From assembly GCA_019115425.1 (NCBI GenBank), contig DXDO01000156.1, forward strand, positions 1 through 13,583: a DNA stretch of 13,583 nt, in the 5' to 3' direction. The notes beneath the pieces are model-generated. The model was not told where the DNA came from, ran no database searches, and saw nothing but the letters and a program-made list of their open reading frames with translations. This document shows positions 6,894 to 13,583 of this stretch, one piece after another. This stretch comes from Candidatus Agathobaculum merdigallinarum (lineage in GTDB: Bacteria; Bacillota; Clostridia; Oscillospirales; Butyricicoccaceae). The position numbers and the translations under genes were made by a program. The first letter of the stretch is position 1. Each line of letters begins with the position of its first letter.

Positions 6894-7811
6894 TTATGCT
6901 TCTCCCCTGTTTCCCATCAGTGTGACCATGACGGCCTTCTGGGCGTGCAGGCGGTTTTCCGCTTCCTCGAAGATCTCGTCCGCGTGTGCCTCGAACACCT
7001 TGGTCGTGATCTCCTGCTCGCGGTAAGCAGGCAGGCAGTGCTGCACCATACATCCGGGCTTGGCGGCGGCAAGCAGGTCGTCATTGACCTGATAGCCCTT
7101 GAACGCCTTCATGCGCACTTCCTTCTCTGCCTCCATGCCCATAGACGCCCAAGTGTCCGTGATGACCACGTCCGCGTTCTCCGCGGCCTTCATCGGGTCG
7201 TCGGTGAGGAAGAAGTCCGGATTGTCCTCTGCAAAGGCGAGCACGTCCGCGTGCGGGCGGTAGCCCTCGGGGGTCGCGATCGAGACCTTCATGCCGGTCT
7301 TGAGGCCGCCGACGATCAGCGAGTTCGCCATGTTGTTGCCGTCGCCGATGTAGCACATCTTGAGTCCTTCGAGCACTGCGAACTTCTCGCGAATGGTCAT
7401 CAGGTCGGCCAGCACCTGACACGGATGGCAAAAGTCGGTCAGACCGTTGATAATCGGGATCGTGCCGTAATTCGCCAGATCTTCCACTTCCTTCTGCGCA
7501 TAGGTGCGGATCATGATACCGTCCAGATAGCGGGACAGTACGCGTGCCGTGTCCTGCACCGGCTCACCGCGGCCGATCTGCAAATCACGGTTGGAAAGAA
7601 ACAGCGCCTGTCCACCGAGCTGATACATGCCGGTCTCAAACGAAACGCGGGTGCGGGTGGATGACTTCTGGAAGATCATGCCGAGGCTCCTGCCCTCCAG
7701 ATGGCGATGCGAGATATTGTGCTTTTTTTCGTATTTGAGCTGGTCGGCCAGATCGAGCAGGCCGATGATCTCTTCGGTCGAGCAGTCGAGCAGCTTGAGC
7801 AAATGCTTCAT
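6894..7811 (-). CDS. argF: Ornithine carbamoyltransferase
   Basis: This cytoplasmic enzyme joins ornithine and carbamoyl phosphate to give citrulline, the step before argininosuccinate synthesis. The 305 residues match the family length. The carbamoyl-phosphate site SSTRTRVSFE is at 50-59, with HPCQVLADL at 129-137. The ornithine-binding SMG loop is in DTWASMGME (219-227), and the catalytic Cys in VQHCLPAYREQE (256-267). These separate it from aspartate carbamoyltransferase. A catabolic ArgF-like enzyme is not excluded by sequence alone, but the last position in a complete biosynthetic operon makes the anabolic role far more likely. The ATG follows the argD stop after a single base (TGA A ATG). 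Its ribosome binding site AAAGAGGTG lies inside argD, so the two genes are probably translationally coupled. Confidence 0.97.
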   Translation of the reverse strand: MKHLLKLLDCSTEEIIGLLDLADQLKYEKKHNISHRHLEGRSLGMIFQKSSTRTRVSFETGMYQLGGQALFLSNRDLQIGRGEPVQDTARVLSRYLDGIMIRTYAQKEVEDLANYGTIPIINGLTDFCHPCQVLADLMTIREKFAVLEGLKMCYIGDGNNMANSLIVGGLKTGMKVSIATPEGYRPHADVLAFAEDNPDFFLTDDPMKAAENADVVITDTWASMGMEAEKEVRMKAFKGYQVNDDLLAAAKPGCMVQHCLPAYREQEITTKVFEAHADEIFEEAENRLHAQKAVMVTLMGNRGEA

Positions 7812-7812
7812 T

Positions 7813-8994
<1,182 letters not shown>

Positions 8995-9010
8995 TTTCTT
9001 CGCTTCTTTC

Positions 9011-9883
9011 TTACTGGAACATGGTGCCGACGCCGACCTTGGAGAGCAGCTCGATCAAAATCGAGTGCTTGACGCGGCCATCCTGAATATTCGCCTGATC
9101 CACGCCCTTGCGCACCGCCTCGACGCAACAGTCCACCTTCGGGATCATTCCGCCCTTGATCACCCCATCGCGCATCAGGCGGGGCACCTCGGAAACCTTG
9201 AGATTGGTCAGCAGGGTGGATTCATCGTCCGGATCGAGCATCAGCCCGCGCACATCGGTGAGCAGGATCAGTTTTTTCGCCCCCAGTGCTACCGCGAGTT
9301 TGCATGCTGCGGTATCCGCGTTGATATTGTAGTTCGTTTCATCGTCAATACCCTGTGCAACGGTTGAAACAACAGGGATATATCCCTGTTCCAGCATGTC
9401 AATGACCGGAGATGGGTCGACGTCCACGATGTCTCCTACATAGCCGTAGTCTGTGCCGGTGCGGTCGGTCAGCCGCTTGGCCTGGAACAGGCCGCCGTCC
9501 ATACCGCCCAGGCCGATGCCGCGGCCGCCCGCCTTTTCCAGCAGGGTGACAAGGTCCTTGTTGACCTTGCCGCACAGCACCATCTGCACGATGTCCATCG
9601 TTTCACGGTCGGTATAGCGCAGGCCGTTGACGAATTTGGATTCCTTACCGATCTTTTTGAGCATTTCCGAGATCTCCGGTCCGCCGCCGTGCACCACGAC
9701 AATCTTGACGCCGACCAGATTGAGCAGCACAAGGTCATGGATGACCGCATCCTTCAGTTCTTCGTTGATCATGGCATTGCCGCCGTACTTGACAACGACT
9801 GTCTGCCCATAATATTTCTGAATATACGGCAGGGCTTCGACCAGTATTTTGGCTTTGAGCTCTGCATCCAGTTGTGTATCCAT
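9011..9883 (-). CDS. argB: Acetylglutamate kinase
   Basis: This kinase phosphorylates N-acetylglutamate, the second step and usual control point of the pathway. From 9883 the protein has 290 residues: an N-terminal helix with ILVEALPYIQKYYG (13-26), VVKYGGNAM (30-38), VVVHGGGPEI (62-71), NINADTAACKLA (186-197) and LILLTDVRGL (205-214). The N-terminal helix is a mark of the hexameric, arginine-inhibited class and is absent from the E. coli enzyme, so feedback inhibition is a fair inference. The Gly-rich loop reads GLGGMDGG, where many enzymes have GKDG. Starts at 9910, 9892 and 9883 are in frame. I chose 9883 because AAAAGGA lies 8 bases upstream. 9910 has GAGG only 4 bases away but would leave just 6 bases after argJ. 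Confidence 0.95.
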   Translation of the reverse strand: MDTQLDAELKAKILVEALPYIQKYYGQTVVVKYGGNAMINEELKDAVIHDLVLLNLVGVKIVVVHGGGPEISEMLKKIGKESKFVNGLRYTDRETMDIVQMVLCGKVNKDLVTLLEKAGGRGIGLGGMDGGLFQAKRLTDRTGTDYGYVGDIVDVDPSPVIDMLEQGYIPVVSTVAQGIDDETNYNINADTAACKLAVALGAKKLILLTDVRGLMLDPDDESTLLTNLKVSEVPRLMRDGVIKGGMIPKVDCCVEAVRKGVDQANIQDGRVKHSILIELLSKVGVGTMFQ

Positions 9884-9916
9884 ACCACTCATCCTTTTAT
9901 GTGAAATCATCTTTCC

Positions 9917-11125
9917 TCAGGTCCGATAGTCCCCGTTGATCCTGACATAATCATACGTCAGGTCGCAGCCCCACGCGGTCGCGCAGTCCGCACCTTCGTT
10001 GACATCTATCTGAATGGTGACCTCGCTCTCGCTGAGCACCTTTTTGGCGAGATCCTCGTCAAAATCGAGCGCTGTGCCCTTTTCACACACGGTCACGCTG
10101 CCCGCCGCGGATGCAAATGCGACCGAAACATACTCCGGCCGGAACGGTGCCTTGGAGTAACCCATCGCGCACAGCACGCGACCCCAGTTAGCGTCCGCGC
10201 CGAACATGGCCGCCTTGACCAGATTGGAGCCGACGACCGCCTTTGCCAGACGCTCGGCTGCCTCCTCGGAGCGGGAGTTCTTGACCGTGCAGGTCACGAG
10301 CTTGGTCGCTCCCTCCCCGTCCGCCGCGATCTGACGCGCCAGACGCGTGTTGACCTCATTCAGCGCCTTGCAGAACGCCTGATAGTTCTCATCCTGCCAC
10401 TCGATCAGCTCATTGCCCGCCTTGCCGTTCGCCAGCACGACGCACATATCGTTGGTCGAGGTGTCACCATCCACCGTGACGCGGTTATAGGTCTTGCGGA
10501 CGTTTTCCTGCAGCGCTTCGGTCAGCATTTCATGGGTGATCGCGCAGTCGGTCGTCACGAAGGACAGCATGGTGCCCATGTTCGGATGGATCATGCCGCT
10601 GCCCTTGCAGATGCCGCCGATGCGGCAGGTCTTGCCGCCGACTGTAAACTCGACCGCTGCGGTCTTGGTTTTGGTATCCGTCGTCATAATGGCGAGATTT
10701 GCCTTTTCCGAGCCGTTATCCGTCAGCTGGATCTCGGGCAGGTGCTGCTCGATGCACTCGACGGGCAGACGCTGGCCGATGACGCCGGTCGAAGCAACAA
10801 CCACGTCCTCCTCATCCACGCCGAGCACGCTTGCAGCCGTCTTGGCCATGCGGCGGGCGTTCTCCATGCCGTCCGGCGCGCAGGCGTTGGCATTGCCCGC
10901 ATTGGCGATGATCGCGCGTGCAACGCCGTTTTCCAAATGCTCCATCGTAACGTAAAGCGGCGCGGCCTTGACACGGTTCATCGTATAAGTCGCCGCTGCC
11001 GTACACTCGCATTCACTGAAAATAATAGCGGTATCGTCATTCTCACGGCCCTCTTTGATGCCGCAGCGGATGCTGCCCGCAGTAAATCCCTGTGCGGCGC
11101 ATACGCCGCCGTCGATGATCTTCAT
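9917..11125 (-). CDS. argJ: Ornithine acetyltransferase (glutamate N-acetyltransferase)
   Basis: ArgJ moves the acetyl group from N-acetylornithine to glutamate, closing the acetyl cycle; bifunctional forms also use acetyl-CoA to start it. The 402-residue precursor is made as one chain and cuts itself into alpha and beta chains. The cleavage region GICKGSGMIHPNMGTMLSF spans 171-189, with Thr185 as the expected nucleophile. The residue before it is Gly184, where many family members have Ala. Other landmarks are NAGNANAC (75-82), STGVIGQRLP (112-121), DGDTSTND (219-226) and FGADANWGRV (308-317). The start at 11125 gives the usual opening MKIIDGGVCAAQGF and has an excellent ribosome binding site. 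An in-frame ATG at 11161 would add 12 residues unlike the family and lies inside a hairpin. No argA or argE is present in the window, which fits an ArgJ-based cycle. Confidence 0.97.
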   Translation of the reverse strand: MKIIDGGVCAAQGFTAGSIRCGIKEGRENDDTAIIFSECECTAAATYTMNRVKAAPLYVTMEHLENGVARAIIANAGNANACAPDGMENARRMAKTAASVLGVDEEDVVVASTGVIGQRLPVECIEQHLPEIQLTDNGSEKANLAIMTTDTKTKTAAVEFTVGGKTCRIGGICKGSGMIHPNMGTMLSFVTTDCAITHEMLTEALQENVRKTYNRVTVDGDTSTNDMCVVLANGKAGNELIEWQDENYQAFCKALNEVNTRLARQIAADGEGATKLVTCTVKNSRSEEAAERLAKAVVGSNLVKAAMFGADANWGRVLCAMGYSKAPFRPEYVSVAFASAAGSVTVCEKGTALDFDEDLAKKVLSESEVTIQIDVNEGADCATAWGCDLTYDYVRINGDYRT

Positions 11126-11128
11126 AGG

Positions 11129-11137
11129 CTCCTCCCC
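11129..11137 (-). promoter_or_regulatory. Ribosome binding site that fixes the argJ start
   Basis: The coding strand reads GGGGAGGAG, then CCT, then ATG at 11125. The GGAGG core is 5 bases from the start. It lies just downstream of the intercistronic hairpin and is not paired in it, so it should be accessible. Confidence 0.8.
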
Positions 11138-11144
11138 TATCGTT

Positions 11145-11165
11145 TGGGATGGGTTTTCCATCCCA
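11145..11165 (-). repeat. Intercistronic hairpin between argC and argJ
   Basis: The transcript would contain TGGGATGG, a five-base AAAAC loop, and CCATCCCA: eight perfect base pairs. A 10-base palindrome CAGATATCTG (11164-11173) abuts it on the argC side. No U-run follows, so it is not a standard terminator. It could protect or mark a processing point in the polycistronic mRNA, or lower the coupling between argC and argJ. Confidence 0.7.
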
Positions 11166-11177
11166 GATATCTGAAAA

Positions 11178-12098
11178 CTATATGGTCAGACCGGTGGTTT
11201 CGTCCAGCCCGAGCATGATATTCATGTTCTGCACCGCAGCGCCCGACGCGCCCTTGCCGAGGTTGTCAAACAGCGCGGTGACGATCGTCTGCTCCTCGTG
11301 GCCGCACACGATCAGCTTGAGGCTGTCGTGCCCCGCGAGCGTGTTCGCGTAGATCACCGGCTCCTCGCCGCTGAACGGCGCAACCGAGACCAGCTGCTGC
11401 CCCTCGTAATGCTTGGCGAGCGCCTCATGCACACGGTGCGCATCGACGCCCGGCAGCATAACGGTCGTTGCCATGCCCTTGTAAAAGTCGCCCACAATCG
11501 GGACGAACACCGGCGGCATCGTCAGCCCGCAGACATATTCCATCTCGGGCAGGTGCTTGTGATTCAGATTCAAGCCATATATGCGCTCGGAATCGTGACG
11601 CGGATCGCGGCTTTCGTCCTCGTACTCCGCAATCATCTTTTTTCCGCCGCCCGAGTAGCCGGTCAGCGACGAGCAGGTGAACGCGAAGTCCGCAGGGACG
11701 ATATCCCGCGCGACCAGCGGATACACCGCGGAGATAAATCCGCTCGCATGGCAGCCGGGATTTGCCACCCGCTTGGAGCTCTGAATCGCTGCACGGTGCG
11801 CCTTGGACAACTCGGCAAAGCCGTAATCCCAGTCTGGGTCGACACGATGCGCGGTCGATGCATCGATCACACGTGTATTGTCGTTCTCGATCAGACTGAC
11901 CGCCTCTTTTGCCGCCGCATCCGGCAGACACAGGAATACAATATCCGCCGCGTTTAAGAACTTGCGGCGCTCCTCCGTATCCTTGCGTTTATCCTCGTCG
12001 ATCAGCAGCAGTTCGAGGTCGTCCCTGCCGCCCAGACGTTCGTAGATCTGCAGGCCGGTCGTGCCCTCCCTGCCGTCGATATAAATTTTGTGTTTCAT
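11178..12098 (-). CDS. argC: N-acetyl-gamma-glutamyl-phosphate reductase, type 2
   Basis: This NADPH-dependent enzyme reduces N-acetylglutamyl phosphate to the semialdehyde, the third step of the pathway. At 306 residues it is the short type 2 form; type 1 enzymes have about 345. The opening KIYIDGREGTTGLQIYERL (4-22) carries the nucleotide-binding turn in type 2 wording. IVFLCLPDAAAKEAVSLI (53-70), RVIDASTAHRV (76-86) and the catalytic Cys116 in RVANPGCHASG follow. SGGGKKMIAEYE (149-160) and HKHLPEM (180-186) are further marks, and the C-terminus has GKGASGAAVQNMNIMLGL. The protein belongs to the aspartate-semialdehyde dehydrogenase superfamily, but the motifs and neighbours fit ArgC. The gene starts 18 bases after argH with AAAGGAAG as ribosome binding site. 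Confidence 0.97.
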   Translation of the reverse strand: MKHKIYIDGREGTTGLQIYERLGGRDDLELLLIDEDKRKDTEERRKFLNAADIVFLCLPDAAAKEAVSLIENDNTRVIDASTAHRVDPDWDYGFAELSKAHRAAIQSSKRVANPGCHASGFISAVYPLVARDIVPADFAFTCSSLTGYSGGGKKMIAEYEDESRDPRHDSERIYGLNLNHKHLPEMEYVCGLTMPPVFVPIVGDFYKGMATTVMLPGVDAHRVHEALAKHYEGQQLVSVAPFSGEEPVIYANTLAGHDSLKLIVCGHEEQTIVTALFDNLGKGASGAAVQNMNIMLGLDETTGLTI

Positions 12099-12116
12099 CC
12101 ATGTCTTCCTTTGCCG

Positions 12117-13511
12117 CTACGCGATGTCATCCTCGATGTCCGCGATGAACTTCTCGATCTTGTCGATCTGGCGGGTGACCTCCTGCGGCGCGGGTCCGCC
12201 GGTCACCTTGCGCTCGCTGACGCAGTTGCGCAGATCCAGCGCGTCGTACACATCGTCGCCGAACTTGTTGGAAATCGCGGCAAAGTCGCGCATGGTCATG
12301 GTTTCCAGCGTCTCATCCGCCTTGATGCACTGGTTGACAAGGCGGCCGACCGTCTTGTACGCATCGCGGAACGGCATGCCCTTCTTTGTCAGGTAGTCTG
12401 CGCAGTCGGTCGCATTGATAAAACCGGCGGAGGCCGCCTTGCGCATATTGTCACGGCGCAGCGTCATGGTGGAGAACATGGGCGTGAATACCTCAAGGCA
12501 CTGCTTTACTGTGTCGATCGCGCCGAATACCGCTTCCTTATCCTCCTGCATATCCTTATTATAGGCAAGCGGCAGACCCTTGAGAACCGTCAGCATGGTG
12601 GTCAGTGCACCGTAGACGCGGCCGGTCTTGCCGCGGATCAGCTCGCATACATCCGGATTTTTCTTCTGCGGCATGATGGACGAGCCGGTCGAGTAGGCGT
12701 CGTCCAGTTCGACAAATTTGAACTCCCACGAGCACCAAGAGATGATCTCCTCGGACAGGCGGGACAGGTGCATCATCAAAATGGACAGCGCGGAGAGCAG
12801 CTCGACGCAGTAGTCGCGGTCGGATACGCCGTCGAGCGAGTTATCGGTCAGGCGGGCAAAGCCCAGCTGCTGGCGGACAAACTCACGGTCGATCGGGTAG
12901 GTGGTCGAAGCCAGCGCGCCCGAGCCGAGCGGCATCTCGTCCATGCGCTCGTAGCAGTCCTGCAGGCGGGTGATATCGCGCTTGAGCATATTGGCATAGG
13001 CCATCATATAATGTGCGAACGTGGTCGGCTGCGCGCGCTGCAGGTGAGTGTAGCCCGGCATGACCGCGTCCAGATTTTCGCGGCTCTTCTTAGTAAGCGC
13101 CTTCATAAAGGTGCAGATCATCGAAATGATCTCCTTGATCTCGCTCTTGACATACATGCGCATGTCGAGCGCGACCTGATCGTTTCTCGAACGGCCGGTG
13201 TGCAGGCGCTTGCCCGTGTCACCGATGCGCTCGGTCAAAAGCTGCTCGATATTCATGTGGATATCCTCGTAATCGAGCGAGAACTCCACCTTGCCTTCCT
13301 CAATGTCTTTGAGGATGCCCTTGAGGCCTTCGACAATCTTCTCCGCCTCGTGCTCCTCGATAATGCCCTGCTTGCCCAGCATGGTGGCATGGGCGATCGA
13401 GCCGGTGATGTCTTCCTTATATAAACGGCAGTCAAACAGGATGGATGAATTGAAATCGTTTACCACCAGATCGGTTTCCTTCTGGAAACGCCCTGCCCAA
13501 AGCTTTGCCAT
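12117..13511 (-). CDS. argH: Argininosuccinate lyase
   Basis: ArgH splits argininosuccinate into arginine and fumarate, the last step of the pathway, as a cytoplasmic tetramer. The 464-residue protein opens MAKLWAGRFQKETD as in the family. It has TGRSRNDQVALDMR (105-118), PGYTHLQRAQPTTFAHY (152-168) with the conserved catalytic His, and the fumarase/lyase signature GSSIMPQKKNPD (276-287) with the catalytic Ser. The C-terminal region includes TGGPAPQEV (437-445). I chose the ATG at 13511 over 13523: it gives the family N-terminus, and GGTG lies 6 bases upstream, while 13523 would add only MVII. The frame is open beyond 13523 to the window edge, but that stretch forms a long inverted repeat and looks like leader. 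argG, the usual partner, is not visible and may lie beyond base 13583 or elsewhere. Confidence 0.97.
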   Translation of the reverse strand: MAKLWAGRFQKETDLVVNDFNSSILFDCRLYKEDITGSIAHATMLGKQGIIEEHEAEKIVEGLKGILKDIEEGKVEFSLDYEDIHMNIEQLLTERIGDTGKRLHTGRSRNDQVALDMRMYVKSEIKEIISMICTFMKALTKKSRENLDAVMPGYTHLQRAQPTTFAHYMMAYANMLKRDITRLQDCYERMDEMPLGSGALASTTYPIDREFVRQQLGFARLTDNSLDGVSDRDYCVELLSALSILMMHLSRLSEEIISWCSWEFKFVELDDAYSTGSSIMPQKKNPDVCELIRGKTGRVYGALTTMLTVLKGLPLAYNKDMQEDKEAVFGAIDTVKQCLEVFTPMFSTMTLRRDNMRKAASAGFINATDCADYLTKKGMPFRDAYKTVGRLVNQCIKADETLETMTMRDFAAISNKFGDDVYDALDLRNCVSERKVTGGPAPQEVTRQIDKIEKFIADIEDDIA

Positions 13512-13523
13512 AATAATCACCAT

Positions 13524-13581
13524 GCCGACCGTTACACTGTCGGCACAAATAGGGATGAAAGTGTGCAGACAAACGGTCGCC
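13524..13581 (-). repeat. Long imperfect inverted repeat in the argH leader
   Basis: On the plus strand GCCGACCGTT (13524-13533) faces AACGGTCGCC (13572-13581), and TGTCGGCACA (13538-13547) faces TGTGCAGACA (13562-13571). Each pair matches at 9 of 10 positions. The loop is 14 bases, and four bases (ACAC, 13534-13537) bulge on one side. The inner arms also allow a competing small hairpin, GCCGAC (13524-13529) with GTCGGC (13539-13544). The long stem ends two bases before the putative GGTG ribosome binding site of argH (13518-13521). No T-run follows, so it is not a typical terminator. It does not resemble the AT-rich 18-base ArgR operator. The region is cut by the window edge. Confidence 0.65.
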
Positions 13582-13583
13582 TT

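Noticed and set aside
12090..13424. 444-codon plus-strand open frame
   Set aside because: It lies wholly antisense to argH. Its translation is rich in His, Arg and Leu with no recognisable domain, as expected opposite a GC-rich gene; argH has full family motifs.
13512..13583. ArgR operator, T-box or other riboswitch before argH
   Set aside because: I see no AT-rich 18-base ARG-box palindrome and no T-box sequence, and only 60-70 bases of leader are present. Only the inverted repeat can be supported.
13524..13583. Extension of argH or the end of an upstream gene
   Set aside because: One frame is open to the window edge and another ends in TAA near 13534, but neither translation resembles an ArgH N-terminus or an ArgG C-terminus over so short a stretch.

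Overview
The window reads as chromosomal DNA of a Gram-positive bacterium of the Clostridia, most likely a gut-type member of the Oscillospirales; the genus cannot be fixed from the sequence. The basis is a cell-surface protein with three S-layer homology (SLH) modules beside a MacB-type exporter, a compact arginine cluster of clostridial style, purine-rich ribosome binding sites, and moderately high GC with GC-rich third codon positions in the arg genes. Every gene I can support is on the minus strand, so the biological reading direction runs from base 13583 down to base 1. The large plus-strand open frames are antisense shadows.

Region 1 (13583 to about 6786) is an arginine biosynthesis operon in the order argH-argC-argJ-argB-argD-argF. 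Gaps are mostly 1 to 52 bases and all genes look intact. ArgJ, ArgB, ArgC and ArgD carry glutamate through the acetylated intermediates to acetylornithine. ArgJ then recycles the acetyl group and releases ornithine, ArgF makes citrulline, and ArgH releases arginine after ArgG, which is not in this window. ArgC is the short type 2 form. The operon ends in a strong hairpin terminator. A long inverted repeat sits directly before argH, and a small hairpin lies between argC and argJ. The operon promoter is outside the window.

Region 2 (6893 to 6035) holds the terminator, a clear sigma-A-type promoter, and a small gene for an uncharacterised P-loop kinase with a GKDT Walker A motif. It probably starts at a TTG codon.

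Region 3 (5947 to 1) is an export operon: a membrane fusion protein with two HlyD-type units in tandem, an ABC ATPase, a MacB-type permease, and a secreted SLH protein that runs off the window edge. Spacings are 10 bases, a 4-base overlap and 15 bases, which suggests one transcript and coupled translation. The ATPase gene ends in an in-frame run of seven Gs just before the permease start. A -1 slip there would give a single ATPase-permease chain of MacB-like size, which is the most testable unusual signal here.

I found no tRNA, rRNA, CRISPR array, insertion sequence or prophage gene.
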